Of a DNA stretch of 64,000 nucleotides, positions 18,104 to 26,584 are shown piece by piece. Below the pieces are notes generated by a model. The model worked only from the letters and a program-made list of their open reading frames with translations, was not told where the DNA came from and ran no database searches. Position 1 is the stretch's first letter; each line of letters opens with the position of its first letter. The position numbers and the translations under genes were made by a program. Source of the DNA: JADGRF01 sp035274465 (GTDB taxonomy: Bacteria; Myxococcota_A; Polyangia; Polyangiales; JAFGIB01); NCBI GenBank assembly GCA_035274465.1, contig DATEOF010000355.1:17591-81590 (forward strand). The letters run 5' to 3'.

Positions 18104-19501
18104 TTACGCCACCAGGTTGGTGAGTGCCCCCGTGCAAACGCCCGGGATGCCGAAGCTCTCCACGTCGTCGTAACCCATTGCGTTACACACGGAGACCAGC
18201 AGATCGTTGTGCGGTCGATCGAACTGCAGATGGCGGCCGGTCTTGAGGTATCCACCGGCGCCGCCGGCGAGCAGCCACGGGATGTTCTTGTGCGTGTGCG
18301 TGTTGCCGACGCCGATCTCGTTGCCCCACAGCAGGACGGTGTTGTCGAGCATGCGGCTGCCATCGGATTCTTCGCGCTGGGCCAGGCCGTCGATGAGATA
18401 GGCCACTTGCTCTGCGTGCCAGCGGTTGATCTTCACCAACTTCTCACGGCTGACCATGTCGCCATCGCCCGCGTGGGAGAGCTCGTGGTGCTCTTCATTG
18501 ACACCGATCCAGGGGTAGTACTGCCAGCTGTCCGCGTTGGCCCACATGAACGTGGAGACGCGAGTGAGGTTGCACGCGTGCGCGAGCAGCAACAGATCCA
18601 TCTGCAGCTTGCCGATCGTCGGGAAGTTCGCCATGTCGCGCGGGTTCAGCTTGGTCGGGAGCGCCAGCGGCGTGCAGCTGGTCGCGGCGCCGTTCAGGCG
18701 CTCTTCCAGGCTGCGCAAGCCAGTCAGGTGCGCGTCCAGCCGTGCGCGGTCCGCACCGGCGAAGCGCGTCTCGAGCTTGCTGATGTCGTCTTTGAGGAAG
18801 TCGAGCACCGAGCGCTGCTCGGCGAGGTTGCGCGCGAGCTCGGCCTCGCTGCGCTGGCTGTCCGCGAACAGGCGGTTGTACATCTGCCACGGGTCGTCGA
18901 GCGCGGTGTTGGGTTGGTTCGCACCCCGGTACGAGATCACGCGCAGTGGCTCCTGGCCCTCGATGCGCACGCCGAACTCGAGGGACGCGAACTTGGTCTT
19001 GCCGCTGCTCGCCGCAATGCGGTTGGCGATCAGCTGGTCGACCGAGATCCGGTCGGCGTAACCCGCCGGACCGCCCGCGCCACCGAAGCTCCCCGCCATC
19101 AGCGAGCCGCCGGTCAGCATCGCGCCCGGGCCCTTCATGTGCGGGCCGCCTGGTTTGTTCATGCTGGGCTTGCCCAGCTCGTCCTCGACGGTGGAGCTCA
19201 TGTGTAGGCCCTTGAGCACCGAGAGCTGCGCGACGTGCGCTTGGAACGGCTTCAGGATCTGCGGCAGGCTGCCGGCGCTGAGCGCGGCTTCGCTGCCGTT
19301 GCCCGCCGGAAAGAACTCGGAGGCGATCGTTCCGTTGGCCGTGAACACGCCGATGAAGCGGCGCGCCGCCTTGGTCTTGAGGTCCTGCCCGAACACCGTC
19401 GCAGGACGCCAGACCGGGCTGGCCAGCAGAACGCCGAGCGCGCTCACACCTTGCAGCAGCTTGCGGCGGCTGAGCCGCGTGCGTGGATCGATACTCGTCA
19501 C
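18104..19501 (-). CDS. DUF1552 family Tat-exported protein
   Basis: 465 residues. The GTG start at 19501 shares bases with the stop of the upstream gene (GTGA overlap), indicating translational coupling; the longer in-frame extension is antisense-like. A twin-arginine signal (LSRRKLLQG, then a hydrophobic stretch ending near FGQ) predicts export of a folded, perhaps cofactor-bearing, protein. The remainder matches DUF1552, a planctomycete/myxobacterial family almost always paired with DUF1588-type proteins: GVFTANGTIASEFFP near the N-terminus, WQYYPWIGVNEEHHE and LLWGNEIGVGNTHTHKNIP near the C-terminus. Biochemical function is unknown. Last gene of the five-gene operon 23254-18104. Confidence 0.9.
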   Translation of the reverse strand: MTSIDPRTRLSRRKLLQGVSALGVLLASPVWRPATVFGQDLKTKAARRFIGVFTANGTIASEFFPAGNGSEAALSAGSLPQILKPFQAHVAQLSVLKGLHMSSTVEDELGKPSMNKPGGPHMKGPGAMLTGGSLMAGSFGGAGGPAGYADRISVDQLIANRIAASSGKTKFASLEFGVRIEGQEPLRVISYRGANQPNTALDDPWQMYNRLFADSQRSEAELARNLAEQRSVLDFLKDDISKLETRFAGADRARLDAHLTGLRSLEERLNGAATSCTPLALPTKLNPRDMANFPTIGKLQMDLLLLAHACNLTRVSTFMWANADSWQYYPWIGVNEEHHELSHAGDGDMVSREKLVKINRWHAEQVAYLIDGLAQREESDGSRMLDNTVLLWGNEIGVGNTHTHKNIPWLLAGGAGGYLKTGRHLQFDRPHNDLLVSVCNAMGYDDVESFGIPGVCTGALTNLVA

Positions 19502-21255
19502 GGCTTCTCCTCGAAGTCGAGTCGGCGGCGCGTCAGGAACGCGGCCTGGGTGACCAGCAGCTCCGGCAGGACGCGCAGATCTGCGCCTGCGCGCGCAAAT
19601 CCGCTCGACAATTTTTGAAGTGTGCAGGCGTCGACGTCTCGCTCGAAGCGCGCGAGCGCGTAGCGAAACCACTGCCGCGTCATGCACTCCTGCACCTCGG
19701 TGCTGCCGGCGAGCCGTTCGCCGAGCGCGCGCGCCCCCTGAAACGCTCCGTTCACGTCGCGCGTCGCCCGCAGCTCACCGCGGCCATCGATGGTGGCGCC
19801 CGAATCTTGGCTGCGGTAGCGACCGATGGCGTCGAAGTTCTCGAGCCCGAAGCCGATCGGATCCATCAGCTGATGGCAGCCGCTGCAGGCCGGATCGACC
19901 TCGTGCTGGCTCAGGCGCTCGCGCGTGGATACGCCCTGCTCGACATCGGGAGGCTTGGGAATGTTCGGCGGCGGCGCCGGCAACGACTGACACAACAGCG
20001 CCTCGCGGACGAACTTGCCTCGGTAGATCGGCGAGCTCTCGGCTGGCTTGGCCAGCACGGCGAGCAGCGCGGGCAAGCTCAAGATGCCCGACGCCCGGTC
20101 GTCGCCGGGCTCGATGCGTTGAAACGCGTCGCTCGCACTGACACCGTAGTACGACGCGAGCTCGGCATTCACGAACACGCGCGAGCTGGTGAGCAGCGCG
20201 CGCAAGCTCCCGCCTTGTTGCTCGAGCACGTCGTCGAGCGTGCGCGTCGCCTGTTCGGCGAGCGACGCGCGCAGCTTGGGCCGGGCGGTCCACTCCGGAT
20301 AGAAGCGCTCGTCCTTGACCAGCGACTCGAGCCGCTCGAGGTGCAGCCAGCGCTCGAGGAAGGTGCGCAGCGCGGAGCGACCGCGCGGATCGGCGAGCAT
20401 CTCGCGCACGATCTCGCTCACGCCCGCCGCGCTGTCGAGCCTCCCCGCGCGCGCAGCTTCGCTGAGCTTCGCGTCGGGCAACGTGTTCCACAGCGCGTAC
20501 GAAAGCCGCGCCGCGATCTCCTCGCCGCTGAGCCAGATCGAATTCGAGCCAGCTTCGCGCGCAGTGCCGAGCTCGACGCGGTAGAGGAAGCGCGGCGCTT
20601 GCAGCATGCCGCGCAGCACGAGCTCGATGCCGCGCTCGTGGCTGGTCTTGGCGCCGGCATCGTAGAGCGCCATGTGGCGTTCGGTATCCGCCGCCGGGAG
20701 CTGCACACGGTAGGCACGCGCGCCGAAGCTCTCCACGAAGCTACGCGCGCACTCGCGCTTGCTCACACCCGTCGCGCAGGGCGCGATCGCCTGCAGCTTG
20801 GCCGGCTTGCTCGCGACAAAGGCGGCGACCGTCTCGGCCGTGTGCTGGTAGACCTCGAGCTCGACCGGCGCGACATCGGGCTGCACCAGGCCGAACTCCG
20901 ACGGCTGACTGCTCGAGTCGAGAGCCGCTTGAAGCCCCGGGACTTCGCCGAACAGGTCGCGCAGTGTATTCCTGTACTGTTCCTGGGTCAGCCGGCGCAG
21001 CGGTGCAGGACCTGGATCGAGCCCTGTGCCGCAACTGTTCGAAGGCGAGCTCGGGCTTGCTGTTGGATTCACGACTGCGGGCGCCTGTGGCGTGTCATCC
21101 CAGGTCGTGGGCCCGCCGCCGTCCGCTGCAGCGCGCGTGGGGGCGGGCGAATCCCAAACGGGACCGTCTGGTACGTGCTCGCCCGCGAGGCGGTCACCGA
21201 TGTCTCCGGTGCAGGCCGCGAGAGTCAGCAGCACGAGTCCCAGTCTGAGCGGCAT
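19498..21255 (-). CDS. DUF1587/1592/1588/1585-type lipoprotein (CxxCH)
   Basis: About 585 residues from the ATG at 21255, which opens a signal sequence with lipobox LTLAAC. A GTG at 21294, directly after the upstream stop, is the alternative start. The order of recognisable blocks follows the planctomycete-type multi-DUF protein: LRRLTQEQYRNTLRDLFG (DUF1587-like), a central helical part with SGEEIAARLSYALWNTLPD (DUF1592-like), GILSLPALLAVLAKP (DUF1588-like), a CSGCH motif and a C-terminal DUF1585-like part. CSGCHQLMDPIGFGLENFD is characteristic of the family and may bind heme. Partnered with the overlapping DUF1552 gene; the pair is presumed to act together outside the inner membrane. Confidence 0.88.
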   Translation of the reverse strand: MPLRLGLVLLTLAACTGDIGDRLAGEHVPDGPVWDSPAPTRAAADGGGPTTWDDTPQAPAVVNPTASPSSPSNSCGTGLDPGPAPLRRLTQEQYRNTLRDLFGEVPGLQAALDSSSQPSEFGLVQPDVAPVELEVYQHTAETVAAFVASKPAKLQAIAPCATGVSKRECARSFVESFGARAYRVQLPAADTERHMALYDAGAKTSHERGIELVLRGMLQAPRFLYRVELGTAREAGSNSIWLSGEEIAARLSYALWNTLPDAKLSEAARAGRLDSAAGVSEIVREMLADPRGRSALRTFLERWLHLERLESLVKDERFYPEWTARPKLRASLAEQATRTLDDVLEQQGGSLRALLTSSRVFVNAELASYYGVSASDAFQRIEPGDDRASGILSLPALLAVLAKPAESSPIYRGKFVREALLCQSLPAPPPNIPKPPDVEQGVSTRERLSQHEVDPACSGCHQLMDPIGFGLENFDAIGRYRSQDSGATIDGRGELRATRDVNGAFQGARALGERLAGSTEVQECMTRQWFRYALARFERDVDACTLQKLSSGFARAGADLRVLPELLVTQAAFLTRRRLDFEEKP

Positions 21256-21294
21256 CGTCCACGCTGAGTGGGCGCAGCTCGCGGCTGCGATCAC

Positions 21295-22020
21295 TCAAGG
21301 TTCGATCACGCAGCACACGGCACAATCGTAGGTCGCCAGCACCGTTCGACCCTGACATGCTGGCCCGCCGCATGCGGTCTTGCCATGGCTGCCGCAGCTC
21401 GGCTCGCAGCGGCCCTGGCGCTCGATCGAGTGGGGCGGTCTGCAGGGCGTGTCGTTGCCCGGCGGTGTGTCGCCAGCCGAGGTCACGAACAAGCGATCCA
21501 GCCCCACACCGTCGACGCAGTTGGCGATCGTGAGCGTATGCGCGCCAGCCGCCAGCTCGAACTCGAGCGGGCGATCGTACGTCACGTCTTCATGGAATGA
21601 GTCCCAGTACCAAATGTCACCGGTGCTGATGCGCCACTTGTGCCAGCTGCCGCCATCGAGCCGAAACCAGAACCGGTTGCGCGAGACATCGGGCCCTTGA
21701 ATGCGCCCCCAGATGCGATAAGTGGCGTCGCGCGGCACGTCGAACGCATAGAGCGCGCGGGCGTCGCCGGGCTCCCGATCCGAGTCGATGCCGTCCGGCG
21801 GCGCGAGATAGCGACCCGCGGACGCGGCCTCGTCGGTCTCCACTCGAAAGCCGCCGCTCAGCTCGCCGGCTTCCGCCTCGAAGTACTGGCCCGGCTCGGG
21901 CTCGGTCGCTGCATCGACCTCGACGTCGCTGGAGTCGGGCTCCTGCCAGCTGCCGAGCGTCGTGACTCGTGGATCGCAGGCTGCGACCGAGACGCACAGC
22001 GCGGCCAGTGCCAGTTTCAT
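21295..22020 (-). CDS. Lipoprotein with CBM-like beta-sandwich domain
   Basis: 241 residues. The signal peptide ends VSVAAC (lipobox, Cys15). Residues about 45-180 look like a carbohydrate-binding beta-sandwich: YFEAEAGEL at the start, YRIWGRIQGPD, FWFRLDGGSWHKW, and AGAHTLTIANCVDGVGLDRLFVT at the end, typical of CBM6/35-like modules with aromatic ligand contacts. A Cys-rich tail (about 195-241) resembles the last residues of other secreted myxobacterial proteins. The start overlaps the preceding gene (ATGA) and the stop abuts the DUF1588-type gene. It may anchor the DUF1588/1552 proteins to a glycan; this is inferred from context. Confidence 0.75.
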   Translation of the reverse strand: MKLALAALCVSVAACDPRVTTLGSWQEPDSSDVEVDAATEPEPGQYFEAEAGELSGGFRVETDEAASAGRYLAPPDGIDSDREPGDARALYAFDVPRDATYRIWGRIQGPDVSRNRFWFRLDGGSWHKWRISTGDIWYWDSFHEDVTYDRPLEFELAAGAHTLTIANCVDGVGLDRLFVTSAGDTPPGNDTPCRPPHSIERQGRCEPSCGSHGKTACGGPACQGRTVLATYDCAVCCVIEP

Positions 22021-22718
22021 GGCGCCGCCATCAGCCGCGAGAGTCGAGCCGCGTGCGGGCTCTCCGGGTGGGCGCGCAGGAAACGCGAGGCGAGCTCGCG
22101 AGCCGCGGAGTGCTCGCCACGCGCGCGAAGCAGCTCGATCTGCAGGACTTCGCGCTCCTGTCCCAATACGCCGTGCGGGAAGCGATGTTCGAGTTGTTTG
22201 ATCGCGCGCGCTGCCGCATTCAGCTGACCTACCTGCAGCTCGGCGCGCGCGGTTTGCAAGAGCGCGCTCTCCGCAGCGAGCGCATCCACACGCGGTCTCT
22301 TGCTCATGACGCGCGCCGGTTCAGCTGCTGCTGGCGGCGGCGGGCTCGGCGTCGCTGTTGCTGCTGATGGCTGCGAAGGTCGGGGTGCGACAGCAGCCGG
22401 TGCCGCTTTCTGACGCACGGGGACTTCTACGTGTGCGCTGCGGCTGCTGACCCAGACCGCGCCACTGACCACGCCCGCGCCGAGCGCGCCGACCAGCACC
22501 ACCTTCGTGACCAGCAGCGCAGCGGCCTTGGGCGCCGCGGCAGCTCCGGTCGCTGCAGCCGCGGTCGCAGGTGCCGCTGTGGCCAGGCCTGCGGCGATGC
22601 CTTGCCAGGCCGCGCGCCGCACGTGTTCGGGCGCGTGCTCGTCACGCAAACTCGCGAGAAGCTCGCGCTCCAGTGGATCCGCGTCGGCTGCGCTCAGCAA
22701 TCGTTCGGGGTCGCGCAT
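22017..22718 (-). CDS. Single-pass membrane protein, probable anti-sigma factor
   Basis: 233 residues starting at an ATG that overlaps the stop of the sigma-factor gene (TGATG). The N-terminal part is short and acidic/basic (cytosolic). One transmembrane segment lies near residues 57-80 (VTKVVLVGALGAGVVSGAVW). A Pro/Ala-rich spacer follows, then a periplasmic helical part (about 130-230) like a TPR-fold outer domain (QLEHRFPHGVLGQERE, RFLRAHPESPHAARL). Position directly after an ECF sigma gene and this topology match anti-sigma factors that release sigma on an envelope signal. No zinc-binding HxxxCxxC motif is visible, so it is not a ZAS-type protein. Confidence 0.7.
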   Translation of the reverse strand: MRDPERLLSAADADPLERELLASLRDEHAPEHVRRAAWQGIAAGLATAAPATAAAATGAAAAPKAAALLVTKVVLVGALGAGVVSGAVWVSSRSAHVEVPVRQKAAPAAVAPRPSQPSAATATPSPPPPAAAEPARVMSKRPRVDALAAESALLQTARAELQVGQLNAAARAIKQLEHRFPHGVLGQEREVLQIELLRARGEHSAARELASRFLRAHPESPHAARLSRLMAAP

Positions 22719-23254
22719 CACACGGCCTCCTTCCGCCCGCCGCTGGCCGCGGCATGCAGACGCTTCACTTCGCGCGCGAACGTCTCTCGCGCCAGCCGCA
22801 AGCGCGAGCGCACGGTGCCCACCGAGATCCCGAGCAACCCTGCGATCTCGTCGCCTGACAGCTCTTCGAGCTCGAACAACATGAACACCAGGCGCTGCGG
22901 CTCGGGCAGCTTGTCGAGGATGGCTTCGGCCAGGTGCGCACGCTGGCGTGCCTCGCTGCGGTCGTCGGCGTGCGCGCTGAGCAAATCGATCTCTGCGGCG
23001 TCGGTGGTCACCTCGCGGCGGAGCGGCGCCGAGCGGCGATAGTCGCTCGCCACGCGCTGGCAGATCGCGAACAGCCAGGTCCGCAGCCGTGAGCGTCCCT
23101 GGAACTCGGCCAACTTGGCGTGGGCGGTCAGGAAGACCTTTTGGGTCTGGTCCATGGCGTCGGCCTGGCGCACCCCGAGCCGGCGTAGCGAGCGCCACAC
23201 GAAATCGAGGTGCGCGTCGTAGATCGCGCGAAAATCGGCCGATGGGGCGCTCAT
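22718..23254 (-). CDS. ECF-type RNA polymerase sigma factor
   Basis: 178 residues, usual ECF length. Region 2 spans about 8-75 (DFVWRSLRRLGVRQADAMDQ, then SRLRTWLFAICQRVASDYRR), and region 4 about 108-165 (LPEPQRLVFMLFELEELSG, EIAGLLGISVGTVRSRL, the helix-turn-helix that reads the -35 element). First gene of a five-gene minus-strand operon with overlapping starts and stops: sigma, membrane protein, CBM-like lipoprotein, DUF1588-type and DUF1552. ECF operons commonly control themselves, so this sigma probably directs expression of the exported DUF1588/1552 pair. Confidence 0.93.
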   Translation of the reverse strand: MSAPSADFRAIYDAHLDFVWRSLRRLGVRQADAMDQTQKVFLTAHAKLAEFQGRSRLRTWLFAICQRVASDYRRSAPLRREVTTDAAEIDLLSAHADDRSEARQRAHLAEAILDKLPEPQRLVFMLFELEELSGDEIAGLLGISVGTVRSRLRLARETFAREVKRLHAAASGGRKEAV

Positions 23255-23354
23255 GCAGCGGGGGATGACGATACCACCCGGGTGCTCAGTGGAGACTCCG
23301 GTCGAAATCGATCACTCGATTCTTGGCCTGGACGGCGGCCCCAGACTCGCGACA

Positions 23355-24320
23355 ATGCGGCAGGCGTGGATGCGCAGGCGTAGGTTCGCAGAACAGGTGA
23401 TCTGGATCGGGATCTGCGCCTGCGCCATGCAAGTCAGCGCGCAAGCGGGCGAGCCACTGCGCGTCGAGCGCGCGCCGGGCGCCGAAAACTGTCCTGATAC
23501 CGCGGAGCTAGCTGCGCGCGTCGAAGCCATCCGCGGCCAGGCTGCGGCTCCCAGCGGCGACTACTCGGTCGAGTTCGCGCACGAGGGCGGGGCGTACTCC
23601 GCGCAGGTGCGCGCCGACCGTTCGGGCACGCGCAGCCTCGAATCGGCTGCGGCCGACTGCTCGGCCCTGGCGCAGGCCACTGCGGTCACGCTGGCGCTGC
23701 TGTTCGATGCCGATGCCGCGCGGCCCGCGGAACCAGTCGCCAGCGAGCCTGTCGCGTCACAGCCTGTCGCACCGCCGCCGCCAGCTGCCGAACCGGTGCG
23801 CGCGGCCGGTGTGCAGCTCGGAGCGGCGCTCGGTGGAGGCGTCGCCGCGGGCGTCGTGCGGCCGTGGGCAGCTGGCCTGCTCGGCGAGCTCGGACTGCGC
23901 ATCGATGCGTGGCGATTCGGTGCCGGGGTGGTATGGCTGCCCGCGGGTCAGGTCGAGCTCGCGCCCGGGGTCACCGAGCTGGCGCTGATCGCGGGCAGCG
24001 TGCGCGCCTGCTACGCCGTGGTGCGCCGCCCTTGGCTGCGGGTCGAAAGCTGCAGCGGAGTCGTGCTCGGCTCGGTGTCCGCAGTCGCCAGCGGTTACAC
24101 GAGCGAGCTGCCGCAGACGCATCAGCTATACGCAGCACTGCCGCTCGAGCTCACGGTAGGTCAGTCCACGCAGCGCGTCGGCTGGGAGCTCAGTGCGTGC
24201 TTGCTCGTACCGTATCGCCGCAACCAGTTCGAGATCGAAGGTCTGGGATTGGTGTACGACACACCGGCCGCGGCCTGGCTCCTCAGCATGAGAGTGAACG
24301 GTTGGCTCGTATCGAACTGA
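23355..24320 (+). CDS. Secreted protein, probable outer-membrane beta-barrel
   Basis: About 321 residues from the ATG at 23355 (an open frame continues upstream to 23253 but overlaps the sigma gene start). A basic N-terminus and hydrophobic stretch end near VSAQAGEP. Residues about 25-115 include a conserved Cys pair. A Pro/Ala linker (about 125-150) leads to a C-terminal region of alternating aromatic/polar residues with Gly-rich turns, consistent with membrane beta-strands. Divergently transcribed from the sigma-factor operon. Family not recognised. Confidence 0.6.
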   Translation: MRQAWMRRRRFAEQVIWIGICACAMQVSAQAGEPLRVERAPGAENCPDTAELAARVEAIRGQAAAPSGDYSVEFAHEGGAYSAQVRADRSGTRSLESAAADCSALAQATAVTLALLFDADAARPAEPVASEPVASQPVAPPPPAAEPVRAAGVQLGAALGGGVAAGVVRPWAAGLLGELGLRIDAWRFGAGVVWLPAGQVELAPGVTELALIAGSVRACYAVVRRPWLRVESCSGVVLGSVSAVASGYTSELPQTHQLYAALPLELTVGQSTQRVGWELSACLLVPYRRNQFEIEGLGLVYDTPAAAWLLSMRVNGWLVSN

Positions 24321-24474
24321 GCCAAAATGTCGAGCGGTTACAATGGGTTGAACGCTGGCCGGGGCACGGACCCGCGATTGCCCTCGCGCAGCACAAGGGT
24401 GTTGCGTCGAGGCTCCTGGCGATGGTGTGCTCCCGACCCGGGATGAGCGCCTGAGTCATCCGAGTCGGAGGAGC

Positions 24475-26577
24475 ATGACGAGAGACGCGTGGGGCTGGCT
24501 TGGTGATGGCGGTGGCGAAGCGGCCGGCATCATCCGTGGCGTCGACTGGGCCAGCACCGCGGTCGGATCCGTCGAAAGCTGGCCACCGGAGCTCAAGAGC
24601 GTCGTCTCCATGATGTTGTATGCGCGCCACCCCATGTTCTTGTGGTGGGGCCCGGAGCTGATCCAGTTCTACAACGACGGCTACACTCCCAGCTTCGGCG
24701 TGGGTCGACACCCGGCAGCGATGGGGCAGCGCGGCAGGGAATGTTGGAGCGAAATCTGGCCGGTCATCGGGCCAGAGATCGACGGCGTCATCGCCCGCCG
24801 TGAGGGCACCTTTCACGAGGACGCGTTGGTGCCGATCTTCCGCAACGGTCGCATGGAAGAGGTGTACTGGACCTACGGGTACTCGCCGGTGTTCGACGCG
24901 CGAGGCGAAGTGGCGGGCGTGCTCGTCGTCGTGACGGAAACCACGACGCGCGTGTGGACTTTGCGTCGCCAGAGCACGGCTCGTCGTTTGGTGGACACGT
25001 TGTCACTCGCCGAGAACCAAGATGACCTGGCGCAGCGCGCCGTCCACGTGCTGCAGGATGCGCCGGAGGACGTGGCCTGGGCTATCGCGGTGGACAGCCT
25101 GAACGGCACGTTGCTGGCCAGCACGCGGAACCTCTCGGCTGTCAGGGCGGCAGATGTCATTGCGTGTGTCCGCACCACAGAAGGTGCGCTCGAGCTCGAG
25201 CCATGGGACGTGCCAGTTGCGGGGCTGCCTGGTGGGCCTTGGCCCGAGCCGAGCACCCGAGCGGTCGTGGTGCATCTGCGGCCACCCACCGATGCAACAC
25301 CGCAAGGGCTGCTCATCGTCGGGCTGAGTCCGCGTTTGCCTTACGACCGCTTTTACGAGGAGTACATCCTCGACGTGTCCCGTCTCCTGCACGAAGCAGC
25401 GCAGCGCATCGCCGCACGCGTTGATTCCGAACGCACCGCGGTGGAGCGGGAAGAGTTGGTTCGGGAGCTTCGCGCTGCCTCCCGCAGCAAGGATGAATTC
25501 GTCGCCATGCTCGGTCATGAGCTGCGAAATCCGATCGCCCCGATCGCCACCGCGTTGAGCCTCCTCGAGATGCGCGAGATCAAGGGTATCGACCGCGAGC
25601 GCGCAGTCATCGCGAGACAGGTACGGCATCTCACTCGTCTCGTCGATGATTTGCTCGATGTGGCGCGACTTGCCAGCAACAAGGTCAAGCTATCACTCGA
25701 GTTGGTCGATCTCTCGCAGCTGGCCATGCAAGCGCTCGAATTGGCGACCCCTCTCATGGAAGAGCGCGCTCAACGCGTGCGCGTGGAGGTTCCGCCCGGT
25801 TTCCAGGTGTGCGTGGACGAAGGTCGGCTCACCCAGGTGCTGGCCAACCTGCTCACGAACGCTTCGAAGTACAGCAACGCAGACAGCGAGATCGTGATCC
25901 GCGCGGAGCGGCGAGGCGACCAGGTTGCGATCAGCGTGCGCGACAGCGGCATCGGCATCGACGAGGAGATGCTGCCGCGCGTGTTCGACATGTTCTCGCA
26001 GGAGCGGCAGTCGCTGGCCCGCTCGAGCGGAGGTCTCGGACTCGGGCTCGCCATCGTGCGTAACCTGGTCAGGATGCATGGCGGGACGGTATCCGCGGAG
26101 AGCAAGGGGCGTGATCAGGGCTCGACCTTCACCGTCGTGTTGCCGCTCTGTGAGGAGCCAGGAGCGTCACAGCCGAAGCTCGACGACGCAGCAGGGGCGA
26201 GGTCCTCCAACGAGGTGCGCCGCATACTCATCGTGGATGACAACGAAGATGCGGCCGAGTTGCTCGCCGCAATCCTGGGCGATTTGGGGCACGAGACGCG
26301 TGTGGCTGCGGACGGTCCCACCGCGATCTCGCTCATCGATCAATTCGCGCCCGACGTGGCGTTGCTCGATATCGGTCTCCCAGTCATGGATGGTTATGAG
26401 CTCGCGCAGCATTTGCGCGTCCGCGCCGGCGCGCGCCTACAAATGTATGCGCTAACTGGCTATGGGCAGGCCGATGATCGAGAACGCGCACGCGCTGCAG
26501 GCTTTGACGGGCATTTCGTCAAGCCGCTCGACTTGACCACGCTCATGCGCGCAATCGATCAGCGACAGAGTTGGTGA
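24475..26577 (+). CDS. Hybrid sensor histidine kinase/response regulator
   Basis: 700 residues. The ATG at 24475 has a strong GGAGGAGC site; an in-frame upstream start is not needed. Order: a PAS-like sensor (about 15-150, PMFLWWGPELIQFYNDGY), a GAF-like domain (about 165-310), HisKA with phospho-accepting His348 in GHELRNPI, HATPase_c (NLLTNASKY, DSGIGIDEEML, GGLGLGLAIVRNLV) and a C-terminal receiver with Asp632 (LLDIGLP) and Lys in FVKPLD. No membrane segment, so it senses a cytosolic cue. All phosphotransfer residues are present. The membrane protein gene starts 7 nt downstream and is probably co-transcribed. Confidence 0.93.
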   Translation: MTRDAWGWLGDGGGEAAGIIRGVDWASTAVGSVESWPPELKSVVSMMLYARHPMFLWWGPELIQFYNDGYTPSFGVGRHPAAMGQRGRECWSEIWPVIGPEIDGVIARREGTFHEDALVPIFRNGRMEEVYWTYGYSPVFDARGEVAGVLVVVTETTTRVWTLRRQSTARRLVDTLSLAENQDDLAQRAVHVLQDAPEDVAWAIAVDSLNGTLLASTRNLSAVRAADVIACVRTTEGALELEPWDVPVAGLPGGPWPEPSTRAVVVHLRPPTDATPQGLLIVGLSPRLPYDRFYEEYILDVSRLLHEAAQRIAARVDSERTAVEREELVRELRAASRSKDEFVAMLGHELRNPIAPIATALSLLEMREIKGIDRERAVIARQVRHLTRLVDDLLDVARLASNKVKLSLELVDLSQLAMQALELATPLMEERAQRVRVEVPPGFQVCVDEGRLTQVLANLLTNASKYSNADSEIVIRAERRGDQVAISVRDSGIGIDEEMLPRVFDMFSQERQSLARSSGGLGLGLAIVRNLVRMHGGTVSAESKGRDQGSTFTVVLPLCEEPGASQPKLDDAAGARSSNEVRRILIVDDNEDAAELLAAILGDLGHETRVAADGPTAISLIDQFAPDVALLDIGLPVMDGYELAQHLRVRAGARLQMYALTGYGQADDRERARAAGFDGHFVKPLDLTTLMRAIDQRQSW

Positions 26578-26584
26578 CCGACGC

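Noticed and set aside
19502..19687. N-terminal extension of the DUF1552 protein
   Set aside because: The extension is Arg-rich and antisense-like, overlaps the DUF1588-type gene, and lies before a proper Tat signal that starts at the coupled GTG.
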